Positions 6,405 to 17,387 of a stretch of 26,439 nucleotides of DNA are shown here, in pieces. This stretch comes from Azonexaceae bacterium (lineage in GTDB: Bacteria > Pseudomonadota > Gammaproteobacteria > Burkholderiales > Rhodocyclaceae). The DNA lies in the NCBI GenBank assembly GCA_009469665.1, contig SSTB01000315.1, forward strand, positions 1 through 26,439. The letters are read 5' to 3'. The notes under the pieces are model-generated. The model had not been told where the DNA came from. It ran no database searches and saw only the letters and a list, made by a program, of their open reading frames with translations. Each line of letters opens with the position of its first letter. The first letter of the stretch is position 1. The translations under genes were made by a program, and so were the position numbers.

Positions 6405-8408
6405 TTACTCAAACTCCACGATCACCTGATCCACCGTCAGACTTTCGCCGGGGGTGGCAGTGATTTTTTTGACTTTGCAGTCCTGGTCGGCTTTGAGGAT
6501 GTTTTCCATCTTCATGGCTTCGATGACCGCGAGTTTTTCGCCGGCCTTGACTTCCTGTCCAGCCTTGACGGCGATTTCGCGCAGGAGGCCGGGCATGGGG
6601 GAAAGGAGGAATTTCGAGAGGTCGGGGGCGGCTTTTTCCGGCATGAGGGCGAGGAGTTCCGCGGCACGGGCGCTCATGACCATGAAGTCGGCGCGGGTGC
6701 CCCAATGGAAAAGACTGTAGCGGGTCTTGTTGCGTTCGACCTGGAGAGTGAATTCCTCGCCATTGCAGGAACCGCGAAAGAGGGACTGCCCCAGTTGCCA
6801 GTCTGAAAGGATTTCGTATTCGCGCCCCTGGTATTCGATGTGGTACCCGCCACAGATCGGGCGGGCAACGACGGCGTGGCTCTCCTTGCCGCGGGGGCCG
6901 AGGCGCACGACCATCCAGTGGTCGCCGACGATGCGCTCGTGGCCTTCCAACTGGCCGGAGACCGAGGCGCCGCGATCGGTGTAGGCCCGGTAGACATAGG
7001 CGGCGACGGAAACCAGCAGGGCCGGATCGTCGTGGGGCACCATGGAGGCGTCGAAACCCTTGGGGTACTCCTTGGCGATGAAGCCGGTGTCGAAGATGCC
7101 CGACTGGAAGCGCGGATGTTGCATCAGCGCAGCCTGGAAGGGAATGTTGGACGAGATGCCGCGGATGACGAAGGCGTTGAGGGCGTCGCGCATGCGAGCG
7201 ATGGCCTGCTCTCGGGTGGCGCCGTGGACGATGAGCTTGGCGATCATCGAGTCGTAGTACATGGAGATTTCGCCGCCGTCGTACACACCGGTGTCGACGC
7301 GTACCTGGCCAGGGATTTCCGCCGGCGGGGCGAACTTGACCAGGCGGCCGGTGGAAGGCAGAAAGCCCCGGAACGGATCTTCGGCGTTGATGCGGCATTC
7401 CATGGCCCAGCCGTCGATGCCGACATCCGCCTGGGCGAGGGGCAGTTTTTCGCCGTACGCCACGCGGATCATCTGCTCGACCAGATCGAGGCCGGTGATG
7501 AGTTCGGTGACCGGATGCTCGACCTGCAGACGGGTGTTCATCTCCAGGAAGTAGAACTCCTTGGTGGCGCCGGAGACGACAAATTCGACGGTACCGGCGG
7601 ATTCGTAATTCACGGCCCGGGCCAGAGCAACGGCCTGCTCGCCCATGGCCTTGCGCATTTCGGCATCGACGAAGGGGGACGGCGCTTCTTCGATGACCTT
7701 CTGGTGGCGGCGCTGGATGGAGCAGTCGCGCTCGTTGAGGTAAACGTAGTTGCCGTGGGAGTCGCCCATCACTTGGATTTCGATGTGGCGCGGTTCCAGG
7801 ACGTATTTTTCGATGAAGACGCGGTCGTCGCCGAAGGAATTGCGGGCTTCATTGACGCAGGAGGTAAAACCCTCGTGGGCCTCCGCATCGCTGTACGCCA
7901 CCCGCAGGCCTTTGCCTCCACCGCCGGCGGAGGCCTTGATCATGACCGGGTAGCCGATTTTGCGGGCGATTTCCACCGCCTGATCCGGGCCGGCAATGGC
8001 GTCGTTGTAGCCGGGAATGGTGTTGACCTGGGCGGCGATGGCGAGCTTCTTGGATTCGATCTTGTCGCCCATTTTGGCCACCGAGTAATGCTTGGGACCG
8101 ATGAATTTGATGCCTTCTTCCTCCAGGCGACGGGAGAATTCGGCATTTTCCGAGAGAAAGCCGTAGCCAGGGTGCACCGCCTGGGCGCCGGTCTGCTTGC
8201 AGGCGGCGATGATCCTGTCCATGACCAGATAGGACGCTTTCGAGGCGGCTGGGCCGATGCACACGGCTTCGTCGGCCAGGTCCACGTGCAGGGCGTCCTT
8301 GTCGGCTTCGGAGTAGACGGCTACGGTCCTGATGCCCATGCGGCGGGCGGTCTTGATGACGCGGCAGGCGATTTCGCCCCGGTTCGCGATCAGAATTTTT
8401 GTGAACAT
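6405..8408 (-). CDS. pccA: Propionyl-CoA carboxylase alpha (biotin carboxylase plus biotin carrier) subunit
   Basis: The subunit carboxylates its own biotin with ATP and bicarbonate, then delivers the carboxyl group to PccB. The 667-residue protein begins with the biotin carboxylase module (ILIANRGEIACR, residues 5-16; the glycine-rich ATP lid KASAGGGGKG; FLEMNTRLQVEH), continues through the linker (BT-like) region at about 500-590, and ends with a biotinyl domain whose EAMKMEN motif places the biotinylated lysine near residue 633. This domain layout and the pccB/meaB/scpA neighbours favour propionyl-CoA over acetyl-CoA or methylcrotonyl-CoA carboxylase. The ATG at 8408 has AAGGGA about 8 nt upstream. 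A 174-bp spacer separates it from pccB and holds nothing recognisable, so a weak internal promoter or processing site is possible. Confidence 0.93.
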   Translation of the reverse strand: MFTKILIANRGEIACRVIKTARRMGIRTVAVYSEADKDALHVDLADEAVCIGPAASKASYLVMDRIIAACKQTGAQAVHPGYGFLSENAEFSRRLEEEGIKFIGPKHYSVAKMGDKIESKKLAIAAQVNTIPGYNDAIAGPDQAVEIARKIGYPVMIKASAGGGGKGLRVAYSDAEAHEGFTSCVNEARNSFGDDRVFIEKYVLEPRHIEIQVMGDSHGNYVYLNERDCSIQRRHQKVIEEAPSPFVDAEMRKAMGEQAVALARAVNYESAGTVEFVVSGATKEFYFLEMNTRLQVEHPVTELITGLDLVEQMIRVAYGEKLPLAQADVGIDGWAMECRINAEDPFRGFLPSTGRLVKFAPPAEIPGQVRVDTGVYDGGEISMYYDSMIAKLIVHGATREQAIARMRDALNAFVIRGISSNIPFQAALMQHPRFQSGIFDTGFIAKEYPKGFDASMVPHDDPALLVSVAAYVYRAYTDRGASVSGQLEGHERIVGDHWMVVRLGPRGKESHAVVARPICGGYHIEYQGREYEILSDWQLGQSLFRGSCNGEEFTLQVERNKTRYSLFHWGTRADFMVMSARAAELLALMPEKAAPDLSKFLLSPMPGLLREIAVKAGQEVKAGEKLAVIEAMKMENILKADQDCKVKKITATPGESLTVDQVIVEFE

Positions 8409-8582
8409 TTGTGTTCCCTTCGGGTGGGGACGAGAGAGGGGAGAAGGGGAAAGGGTGGAACCATCGACCTCTCCGCCGCCTTGTCTACTCTCGTCACCGG
8501 TTTCCTGACATGATCTCTCAAGCCGGGGTGGTCGAAGCCGGGATGGAGTTGCCCCTGTCCCCCGTCTTCCCTCCCCTTACTC

Positions 8583-10118
8583 TCAAAGCGGAATATTGCC
8601 GTGCTTGCGCCAGGGGTTTTCCAGCTTCTTGTCGCGCAGCATGGCCAGGGAGCGGGCAATGCGCTTCCTGGTGGCGTGGGGCATGATGACGTCGTCGATG
8701 AAGCCGCGGGCACCGGCCACGAAGGGATTGGCAAACTTGGCCTTGTATTCCGCTTCGCGCTCGGCGAGCTTCTCGGGATCGTTCTTTTCCTCGCGGAAGA
8801 TGATTTCCACCGCGCCCTTGGGCCCCATGACGGCAATTTCCGCCGAGGGCCAGGCGAGGTTCACGTCGCCACGCAGATGCTTGGAACTCATCACGTCGTA
8901 GGCGCCGCCGTAGGCCTTGCGGGTGATGATGGTCACCTTGGGTACGGTGCATTCGGCGTAAGCATAGAGCAGCTTGGCCCCGTGTTTGATGATGCCTCCA
9001 TATTCCTGCGCGGTGCCGGGCATGAAGCCGGGTACGTCCACGAAGGTGACGACGGGGATGTTGAAGGCGTCGCAAAAGCGCACGAAGCGTGCGGCCTTGA
9101 TGGAGGACTTGATGTCGAGGCAACCGGCCAGCACCAGGGGCTGGTTGGCGACGACGCCCACCGGGTGGCCGCTGATGCGCATGAAGCCGATGATGATGTT
9201 GCGGGCGTAGTCGGGCTGCAGCTCGAAGAAATCGCCGTCGTCGGCGACCTTCACGATGAGCTCGCTCATGTCGTAGGCGGCGTTGGGATTGTCGGGCACC
9301 AGGGTGTCGAGAGAGTAATCCATGCGCCCCGCCGGATCGTTGGTGGGCATGACCGGGGGCTTCTCGCGATTGCTGGCCGGCAGGAAATTGATGAAGCGGC
9401 GCAGCATGGCCAGGGCCTCGACGTCGTTCTCGAAGGCCAGGTCGGCCACGCCCGATCTGGTGGTATGGGTGACGGCGCCCCCTAGTTCCTCGGCCGTGAC
9501 TTCCTCGTGGGTGACGGTCTTCACCACCTCCGGCCCGGTGACGAACATGTAGGAGCTGTCCTTGACCATGAAGATGAAGTCGGTCATCGACGGGCTATAG
9601 ACGGCGCCGCCCGCACAGGGGCCCATGACCATGGAAATCTGCGGGATGACCCCGGAGGCCATGGCGTTGCGCTGGAACACTTCGGCGTAGCCCCCCAGGG
9701 AGGCGACGCCCTCCTGGATGCGGGCGCCCCCGGAATCGTTGATGCCGATCAGCGGCGCCCCCACCCTGATGGCGTGGTCCATGACCTTGCAGATTTTTTC
9801 CGCATGGGTCTCGGAAAGGGAGCCGCCGAAAACGGTGAAGTCCTGGGCGAAGACGAAGACCAGACGGCCGTTGATGGTCCCATAGCCGACCACCACGCCA
9901 TCCCCCGGCGGCTTTTCCGCCTGGTCCATACCGAAATCCACGCAGCGGTGTTCCTTGAAAAAATCCCACTCCTCGAAGCTTTGCGGGTCGAGGAGCAGTT
10001 CGATTCTCTCCCGGGCTGTGAGCTTGCCCTTCTTGTGCTGGCTGTCGATGCGCTGCTGGCCGCCGCCGAGGCGGGCCATGCTGCGCTTTTCGTCCAGCTG
10101 GCGAATGATGTCGTGCAT
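8583..10118 (-). CDS. pccB: Propionyl-CoA carboxylase beta (carboxyltransferase) subunit
   Basis: This subunit transfers the carboxyl group from biotin on PccA to propionyl-CoA, giving (S)-methylmalonyl-CoA. The 511-residue protein has both crotonase-like halves of the acyl-CoA carboxyltransferase family. Visible features are the N-terminal [16 protein letters not shown], the oxyanion-forming GGARIQEGV and [11 protein letters not shown] segments, and in the second half [26 protein letters not shown] and [12 protein letters not shown]. Start ATG 10118 is preferred over a GTG at 10142 because GGAG lies about 8 nt upstream and [12 protein letters not shown] matches family N-termini. It starts 26 nt after the meaB stop, consistent with one operon. 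Specificity for propionyl-CoA rests on family similarity and operon context. Confidence 0.94.
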   Translation of the reverse strand: MHDIIRQLDEKRSMARLGGGQQRIDSQHKKGKLTARERIELLLDPQSFEEWDFFKEHRCVDFGMDQAEKPPGDGVVVGYGTINGRLVFVFAQDFTVFGGSLSETHAEKICKVMDHAIRVGAPLIGINDSGGARIQEGVASLGGYAEVFQRNAMASGVIPQISMVMGPCAGGAVYSPSMTDFIFMVKDSSYMFVTGPEVVKTVTHEEVTAEELGGAVTHTTRSGVADLAFENDVEALAMLRRFINFLPASNREKPPVMPTNDPAGRMDYSLDTLVPDNPNAAYDMSELIVKVADDGDFFELQPDYARNIIIGFMRISGHPVGVVANQPLVLAGCLDIKSSIKAARFVRFCDAFNIPVVTFVDVPGFMPGTAQEYGGIIKHGAKLLYAYAECTVPKVTIITRKAYGGAYDVMSSKHLRGDVNLAWPSAEIAVMGPKGAVEIIFREEKNDPEKLAEREAEYKAKFANPFVAGARGFIDDVIMPHATRKRIARSLAMLRDKKLENPWRKHGNIPL

Positions 10119-10144
10119 GAAAATCTCCGAGTGTTCGGTCACTG

Positions 10145-11152
10145 TTATTTGTCCCGCAGGCGGCCAAGCAAGGCCCGGGCTGCGGCGGTTGGGGTCGTGC
10201 GACCGTCTTCGACGGCTTGGATCAGTTCCGGCAACGTTTCACGAACCCTCGGATGGTAGCGGAAATATTGCCGCAATCCGGAATCGATCAACTGGTCCAT
10301 CCAGGCGCGGGCCTGGCGCTGCCTTTTGGCGGCAAGTTCGCCTCCCGGGGTGAGTACCGTCCGATAGTCCTCGACGGCTTGCCAGAATTCGGCCAGGCCC
10401 TCCCGCCTGAGCGCGCTGGCGGCCAGGACCGGGGGATGCCAGAGCGGCGAAGCCGGGCGCAGCCAGTGCAGGGCGTTCTTCCACTGGGCTCGGGCCACCG
10501 CCGTCGCCCTGGGGTCGATATCGGCCTTATTGATGACCACCAGATCGGCGATTTCGACGATGCCTTTCTTGATGGCCTGCAAGTCGTCGCCCGCGTGGGG
10601 CAACTGCAAAAGGCAGAAGATATCGACCATGCCGGCCACCGTGGTTTCCGACTGCCCCACCCCCACGGTCTCGACGATGATGACGTCGAAACCGGCCGCC
10701 TCGCAAAGCAGCATGGCTTCCCGCGTTTTTTCGGCGACGCCGCCGAGGGAACCGGCGGAGGGGCTGGGCCGGATGAAGGCCTCCTCCCGCTGGCAGAGGG
10801 TTTCCATACGCGTCTTGTCGCCCAGGATCGACCCGCCGGAAACGGTGGAGGACGGGTCCACCGCCAGCACCGCCAGCCGGTGCCCCCGATCGATGAGCCA
10901 GTTGCCCAGGGATTCGATGAAGGTGGACTTGCCCACCCCCGGCACCCCCGAAATCCCCACCCGGATGGCGCGGCCGGTATGGGGCAGGAGCGCGTTCAGC
11001 ATCGCTTGCGCCCGGAGCTGGTGGTCCCCCCGGGTCGATTCAACCAGGGTGATGGCCTTGGCCAGGGCACGCCGCTCCCCCGCCAGTACACCGTCGATGA
11101 GTATCTGATCGGCGGAAGGCAAGCCGATTCCCGGCGCCTCGGAAGCACTCAT
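10145..11152 (-). CDS. meaB: Methylmalonyl-CoA mutase-associated G-protein chaperone MeaB (ArgK family)
   Basis: MeaB is a GTPase that gates delivery of adenosylcobalamin to methylmalonyl-CoA mutase and helps protect and reactivate it. The 335-residue protein has the P-loop GVPGVGKST (69-77), a switch region with ETVGVGQSE (161-169), and the base-recognition motif NKAD (208-211). The C-terminal helical extension expected for the dimerisation arm follows at about 270-335. It starts 8 nt after the scpA stop codon, with its AAGG ribosome site embedded in the scpA end, which points to translational coupling with its client enzyme. The older name ArgK (arginine transport kinase) belongs to the same family but does not fit this context. 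Confidence 0.94.
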   Translation of the reverse strand: MSASEAPGIGLPSADQILIDGVLAGERRALAKAITLVESTRGDHQLRAQAMLNALLPHTGRAIRVGISGVPGVGKSTFIESLGNWLIDRGHRLAVLAVDPSSTVSGGSILGDKTRMETLCQREEAFIRPSPSAGSLGGVAEKTREAMLLCEAAGFDVIIVETVGVGQSETTVAGMVDIFCLLQLPHAGDDLQAIKKGIVEIADLVVINKADIDPRATAVARAQWKNALHWLRPASPLWHPPVLAASALRREGLAEFWQAVEDYRTVLTPGGELAAKRQRQARAWMDQLIDSGLRQYFRYHPRVRETLPELIQAVEDGRTTPTAAARALLGRLRDK

Positions 11153-11160
11153 GGATGCCT

Positions 11161-13311
<2,151 letters not shown>

Positions 13312-13350
13312 GGCAAGCCTCGCAAGTTCGAATTTGTGTACCATTGATGC

Positions 13351-13365
13351 AGAATTCAAAATTCT
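13351..13365. promoter_or_regulatory. Palindrome in scpA/gntR intergenic region, candidate operator 1
   Basis: AGAATT-CAA-AATTCT is a perfect 6-bp inverted repeat with a 3-bp spacer. It is nested inside a wider pair, TGTACC at 13337-13342 and GGTACA at 13371-13376. It lies in the predicted scpA leader. Binding by the divergent GntR protein is an inference from position and symmetry. Confidence 0.5.
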
Positions 13366-13397
13366 ACGCCGGTACAAGAGCAATAAAGTGCAGAGGG

Positions 13398-13426
13398 TTT
13401 ATAATACTGCATCCATAATTATGCAA
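13398..13426 (-). promoter_or_regulatory. Candidate promoter of scpA operon
   Basis: On the minus strand TTGCAT, a 17-nt spacer and TATAAA give a sigma-70-like arrangement (3 of 6 and 5 of 6 consensus bases). The predicted start is near 13391, leaving a leader of about 80 nt. A TATAAT on the plus strand at 13400-13405 overlaps it and could serve gntR, but has no good -35. The region is AT-rich compared with its surroundings. Confidence 0.5.
13408..13425. promoter_or_regulatory. Palindrome overlapping scpA promoter, candidate operator 2
   Basis: TGCAT and ATGCA form an inverted repeat around an inner perfect palindrome, CATAATTATG (13414-13423). On the minus strand GATGCAGTATT (complement of 13403-13413) repeats, with one mismatch, GATGCAGAATT of operator candidate 1 (13346-13356), so the two sites share a half-site motif in opposite orientation. 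A regulator bound here would cover the spacer and -35 region of the candidate scpA promoter. Confidence 0.5.
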
Positions 13427-13461
13427 TCAAGCCGGGCCTGCCCTTTTAGAGAGTCAACAGG

Positions 13462-14133
13462 ATGACCCATCGCATCGCCCCCACCGCCCTCTACCAGGAA
13501 GTCGCCGAACGTTTGCGCCAGCGCATCTTCGCCCACGAGCTGCCACCGGGCACCTGGATAGACGAACAAAAGCTCGCCGAGCAATACGGCATTTCCCGGA
13601 CCCCGCTCCGGGAAGCCCTCAAGGTGCTGGCCTCCGAAGGACTGGTCACGCTCAAGCCCCGCCGTGGCTGTTACGTCACCGAAATCAGCGCCGATGACCT
13701 GGACGACATCTTTCCCCTCATGGCGCTCCTGGAAGGCCGTTGCGCTGCCGAAGCCGTGCGGCGGGCAACCCGGGCGGACGTGGAGGCCCTGGCGGCCATC
13801 CACGAAACCCTGGAGGAAAGCGCCCGGGAAGGGCGCATCGAAGCCTTTTTCGAGGCCAATCAACTCTTTCACCGCCGCATCCAGGAGCTGGCCGGCAACC
13901 GCTGGACCCTTTCGGTCATCCAGGATCTGCGCAAGGTGCTCAAGCTATCCCGGCTGCACTCCCTGTCCCTGGAAGGGCGTCTGCAACAGTCCCTGGACGA
14001 GCACCGGGCCATTCTCGCCGCCATCCGAGCCGGCCAGCCCGCAGCCGCGGAGACCGCCATGCACGACCACCTGCTGTCTGGCCGGGAAGCCCTGGCCAAG
14101 ATGCAGCACGACACTCACCCCAAGGCGGCATGA
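13462..14133 (+). CDS. GntR-family transcriptional regulator, FadR/FCD subfamily
   Basis: This 223-residue DNA-binding regulator has a winged helix-turn-helix at residues 10-75 (LAEQYGISRTPLREALKVL; wing KPRRGCYV) and an all-helical FCD ligand domain at about 80-210. Candidate metal ligands of the FCD domain are Asn133 and His137 (ANQLFH), His181 (DEH) and His203 (MHDH). Members usually sense small organic acids or acyl compounds. Its position, divergent from the scpA operon with palindromes between, suggests it controls methylmalonyl/propionyl-CoA metabolism and itself; the effector is unknown. The ATG at 13462 has an AGAGAG stretch about 9 nt upstream. It is not PrpR, which is a sigma-54 activator. 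Confidence 0.9.
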   Translation: MTHRIAPTALYQEVAERLRQRIFAHELPPGTWIDEQKLAEQYGISRTPLREALKVLASEGLVTLKPRRGCYVTEISADDLDDIFPLMALLEGRCAAEAVRRATRADVEALAAIHETLEESAREGRIEAFFEANQLFHRRIQELAGNRWTLSVIQDLRKVLKLSRLHSLSLEGRLQQSLDEHRAILAAIRAGQPAAAETAMHDHLLSGREALAKMQHDTHPKAA

Positions 14134-14140
14134 CCCTGAT

Positions 14141-14163
14141 GTCTTCAGGCTATCCCTGAGGAC
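14141..14163 (+). terminator. Stem-loop just after the GntR gene
   Basis: GTCTTCAGG and CCTGAGGAC can pair over 9 bp (one G-T pair) with a 5-nt loop, starting 8 nt past the regulator's stop codon. Position fits a terminator, but the following bases are mixed pyrimidines rather than a T-run, so efficiency is doubtful. Confidence 0.4.
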
Positions 14164-14179
14164 TCCTCCCATCCTCAAA

Positions 14180-14333
14180 GCCTGTGAATTTTTCGGGCGC
14201 GCCCGAGCAGCGTGCCCAGGTGTGCACGATCAAGGCGCAAAGCACAGCCATAGCCCGGCTATGGACAGCATTGGCAACGCCGAGCCGGCGCAGCGGAGCA
14301 TGACGAGCGGGGGGGAATGAAATGTTCACAGGC
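14180..14333. repeat. Dispersed intergenic palindromic element, copy D
   Basis: This 154-bp element is bounded by perfect 9-bp inverted repeats, GCCTGTGAA (14180-14188) and TTCACAGGC (14325-14333). Internally it has CAAGGCGCAAA (14231-14241), the perfect inner dyad CCATAGC-CCG-GCTATGG, and GGCAACGCCG. The left half is almost identical to copy C 8 kb away. In the 329-bp gap between the regulator and the HD-GYP gene, this element and the hairpin at 14141-14163 are the only structures recognised. Confidence 0.85.
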
Positions 14334-14462
14334 TCTCAGGGCGACGATGGGCGACCGTTTCGGCCCACCTCCGACTCAAACCCCGCTTTGACCAAGAGCA
14401 GAGCTACGCGGGCAGCATCCACGGTAGACTCGGGGCTTTCCATTACCCCGGGGAGCTCTGCC

Positions 14463-15776
14463 GTGAAGGCCGTCATTGCGAGCGACGACGTCGCCGCCGG
14501 CATGTTCGTCGTCGAACTCGACCGGCCCTGGCTCGACACGCCCTTCCCCCTGCAAGGCTTCCTGGTCGAAAACGACGAACAGATCGCCACCCTGCGCCGC
14601 CTTTGCCGCACCGTAAGCATTGACCGCAGCCGCTCACTGGGCGTGCACCACAGCAGCCGCGACGTGGCTGCCGAATCTCCCAGCCGCGGCCTGCCGGCCC
14701 TGGCCTTCCAGGGTGTGGAGGAGGCCCTGGACGACGATTTCGCCGCCATCTGCCGCATGCTGCGCCTGGAGCCCCGCAGCCGGCGCTACGAGCAATTGCC
14801 GCTCATACGCGATGTGGACACGCAGAGCCGCCTGGAAGCGGAACTCCTCTATTCCGCCCCCATCGTCGATGACGTCCGGGCCGCCCTGAAGAGCATCCGG
14901 GATAGCGTCGATGCCCAAGCCACCCCTGATCTGTCCCAGGTGGGCAGTCTGGTCGGCGAGATGGCCCAGGGGGTGGAGCGCAACCCCGACGCCATGATCT
15001 GGCTCTCCCGCCTGAAGAGCGCCGACCAGTATTCCTACGATCACGCCGTAGACGTCTCGGTGCACATGATGGTCTTCGGGCGTTTTCTCGGCCTTCCGGG
15101 CAAAACGGTCGAAATGCTCGGTCTGGCGGGCCTCATGCAGGATGTCGGCAAGGTGGATTTGCCCCAGGAAATCCTCAACCGCCCGGGACCGCTGGCGGCA
15201 GAGGAAGTCGCACTGATCCAGTCCCACGTGGCAAGCTCCCTGGAAATCCTGGTGAGTCAGCGCGGCTTTCCCGTCGAGGTGCTGGACATCGTCGCCAGCC
15301 ACCACGAACGCCGCGACGGCAGCGGCTATCCCCGCCGCCTGCGCGGCGAACGCCTGGGCCTCAACGGGGAGCTGGCCGGCGTGGTCGACTGCTACTGCGC
15401 CATGATCCGCCAGCGGGCCTACCAACCCGCGGTTTCCAGCCAGCACGCCCTGGAATCCCTGATCCGCCTGCGGGGCTCCCTCTTCCGGGAAGCGGTCATC
15501 GACCAGTTCATCCAGTGCATGGGCATCTACCCCATCGGCAGCCTGGTCGAATTGAACAGTGGCGAAATCGCCGTCGTCATCCAGCAGAACCACATCCGCC
15601 GCCTGAAGCCGCGGGTGCTCGTCCTCCTGGGACCAGACAAGAGTCCCGAGCGGCGCCCACGCACCCTGGATCTCCTCATGGAGCCCAATATCGGCACCGG
15701 GGAAGCCTGCCGCATCGTGCGCGCCCTGCCGGCCGATGCTTACGGCATCGACCCCGCGGAATACTATCTCGGCTGA
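14463..15776 (+). CDS. DUF3391/HD-GYP-domain protein with altered HD motif
   Basis: HD-GYP domains hydrolyse cyclic di-GMP at a two- or three-metal site. The 437-residue protein opens with a DUF3391-type region (AAGMFVVELDRPWLDTPF, residues 11-28), then an HD-GYP domain at about 180-320. His194 (YDHAV), His255, HHE at 280-282 and DGSGYP at 285-290 are present, but the HD motif reads MQDVGK: Gln226-Asp227 where a His-Asp pair is normal. Activity may be lost or changed, leaving a binding or signalling role. GTG 14463 is chosen because GGGGAG lies 7 nt before it and it starts just ahead of DUF3391; the frame's upstream ATG (14322) sits inside repeat D. A second c-di-GMP gene follows after 32 nt. 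Confidence 0.88.
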   Translation: MKAVIASDDVAAGMFVVELDRPWLDTPFPLQGFLVENDEQIATLRRLCRTVSIDRSRSLGVHHSSRDVAAESPSRGLPALAFQGVEEALDDDFAAICRMLRLEPRSRRYEQLPLIRDVDTQSRLEAELLYSAPIVDDVRAALKSIRDSVDAQATPDLSQVGSLVGEMAQGVERNPDAMIWLSRLKSADQYSYDHAVDVSVHMMVFGRFLGLPGKTVEMLGLAGLMQDVGKVDLPQEILNRPGPLAAEEVALIQSHVASSLEILVSQRGFPVEVLDIVASHHERRDGSGYPRRLRGERLGLNGELAGVVDCYCAMIRQRAYQPAVSSQHALESLIRLRGSLFREAVIDQFIQCMGIYPIGSLVELNSGEIAVVIQQNHIRRLKPRVLVLLGPDKSPERRPRTLDLLMEPNIGTGEACRIVRALPADAYGIDPAEYYLG

Positions 15777-15808
15777 CCGGCCGTGGATCAAATGACCGAT
15801 CTCCCGCG

Positions 15809-17182
15809 ATGAACACCAGTCCCTTCGCCTCACTCCACAACGATCTGGTCGACCACGTCACCGGCCTGCCCCGTTACGCCTCGGCTCTGGTCGAGATTCC
15901 CCATCTGGCGCGCCGCCACGGTGAACGCAGCCTGGGCATCGTCGCCTTTTCCGTAGTGGCTGACGCCACGCTGCTCCGCCTCACGCCCGAAGCGGCACAA
16001 CTCCTGCGGGCCGACATCACCCGCCGCCTCACCGGCCTGCTGCAAGGCAAGGATCGGCTCTATTCCATGAGCCACTGGGAATGGCTCGCCGTGCTGCCCG
16101 ATCTGCCTGGCGGCGCCCCGGTGCATCTGGCCATGATGCGTTTGCAGGGCAGCTTCATGGACCCCCTGCCCACCCTGGACGGTCTCCATACTTTCGTCAC
16201 CCAGTGCGGCGGCGCCCTGTGGCCGGACGATGGCGAGGACGCCCTGCACCTCGTTCAGTCAGCCCGCATTGCGCGACTGGCGGCGGCATCGGAACCCGCG
16301 GGCCACGCCCTCTACCGGCCGGAGTTCGAACAAGCCAGCGGCGACCAGCGCGCCCTGCACGCCGAGTTGCGCAACGCCCTTACCGACGGCAGCGGGCTCG
16401 CGCTGCACCTTCAGCCGCAGATCGACCTGGCCAGCGGCGCCTGCGTCGGGGCTGAAACCCTGCTGCGCCTCTCTCGCCAGGACGGACTGCACGAAGTCCC
16501 TCCCCGCGTCCTGGCCGGCATCGAACGCCTGGGGCTGCGCAAGGTCTTCAACCGCTGGCTGTTGCAGCAGGCCATGCAAACCCAGGAGCGCCTGGCCGGC
16601 GCCGGCATCGCCCTCAGCCTGGCCATCAATCTGACCGCCAACGACCTGCTGGATAGCGAACTTCCCGATCTCATGGCTCAGAGCCTCGCCACCTGGGCCA
16701 TTCCCGCCACCCGCCTGCGCCTGGAACTCACCGAAACATCGATGATCGAGGAGACCGAACCCGTCATCGAAGTGCTGCAGCGCCTGCGCACCCTGGGCGT
16801 CGATCTGGCAATCGACGATTTCGGCACCGGCTACGCGGGGATGAGCTACCTGCAGCGCCTGCCCGTCCAGGAAGTAAAGATTGACCAGAGCTTCGTGCGC
16901 AACGCGGCGGAGTCCAAGCGGGACCGGGAGATTATCGCGGCCGTCGTTCGCCTCGCCCACCGCCTCAAGATGCGGGTGCTCGCCGAAGGCGTGGAATCGT
17001 CCGCGGTCGCCGCGGCGGTCGCCCATCTGGGCTGCGACCTGGCCCAGGGCTTTCACTACGCCGCCGCTCTGCCGCTGGACGACTTCATCCCCTGGTGGCG
17101 GCAACACCACGAGCGCTTCCCCCCGCCTCCCCCGAAGCCTGCCCGCCGTCGGCGCCGCAGCCCCCCACGCAAGGGAAAGTAA
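15809..17182 (+). CDS. EAL-domain cyclic di-GMP phosphodiesterase with degenerate GGDEF domain
   Basis: The EAL domain (about 185-430) linearises cyclic di-GMP to pGpG. The 457-residue protein retains all expected catalytic residues: Glu216 in a variant ETL motif, Asn274, Glu306 (ELTE), Asp336-Asp337 (IDDFGTG), Lys357, Glu393 (AEGVE) and Gln413 (QGF). The N-terminal part (10-150) resembles a decayed GGDEF domain: VTGLPRYASAL matches the usual start, while SHWEW at 88-92 stands in place of GGDEF, so cyclase activity is not expected. No membrane segment is seen. The last 22 residues form a proline- and arginine-rich tail. The ATG at 15809 lacks a clear ribosome site, and translation may be coupled to the HD-GYP gene, which ends 32 nt upstream. 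Confidence 0.9.
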   Translation: MNTSPFASLHNDLVDHVTGLPRYASALVEIPHLARRHGERSLGIVAFSVVADATLLRLTPEAAQLLRADITRRLTGLLQGKDRLYSMSHWEWLAVLPDLPGGAPVHLAMMRLQGSFMDPLPTLDGLHTFVTQCGGALWPDDGEDALHLVQSARIARLAAASEPAGHALYRPEFEQASGDQRALHAELRNALTDGSGLALHLQPQIDLASGACVGAETLLRLSRQDGLHEVPPRVLAGIERLGLRKVFNRWLLQQAMQTQERLAGAGIALSLAINLTANDLLDSELPDLMAQSLATWAIPATRLRLELTETSMIEETEPVIEVLQRLRTLGVDLAIDDFGTGYAGMSYLQRLPVQEVKIDQSFVRNAAESKRDREIIAAVVRLAHRLKMRVLAEGVESSAVAAAVAHLGCDLAQGFHYAAALPLDDFIPWWRQHHERFPPPPPKPARRRRRSPPRKGK

Positions 17183-17387
17183 ACGGTCCGTCCCGGCGCA
17201 GTCCGTGACACGCTCTCCGCCCCGCCAGGCAAATCAGGCAGGAAGGACTACCGGCTTATCGTCATACCCGCTGCAAGGGCCACTCATACCGCTTCGCGTT
17301 CAAATCGAGACGCAAAGCGAGCCGAAGACAGTGCGGCAGCACGGCAAGGCCAAGTCGACAAAGTATTGGTTAGAACGCGAGTCGGAA

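Noticed and set aside
6840..8513. Plus-strand open frame of 557 codons opposite pccA
   Set aside because: Antisense shadow of pccA with the same codon-position bias; no domain or plausible ribosome site.
13400..13405. TATAAT as a firm -10 box for the GntR gene
   Set aside because: No -35 element is found at 16 to 18 bp upstream; it overlaps the better scpA promoter on the other strand, so it is mentioned but not listed as its own feature.
14322..14462. Upstream ATG for the HD-GYP protein at 14322
   Set aside because: The ATG lies inside repeat element D and the added 47 residues are unconserved; the GTG at 14463 has a good ribosome site and begins at the DUF3391 domain.
17280..17375. Possible fifth copy of the dispersed palindromic element
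   Set aside because: Only a short GACGCAAAG-like stretch resembles the core and no terminal inverted repeats could be found; too weak to call.
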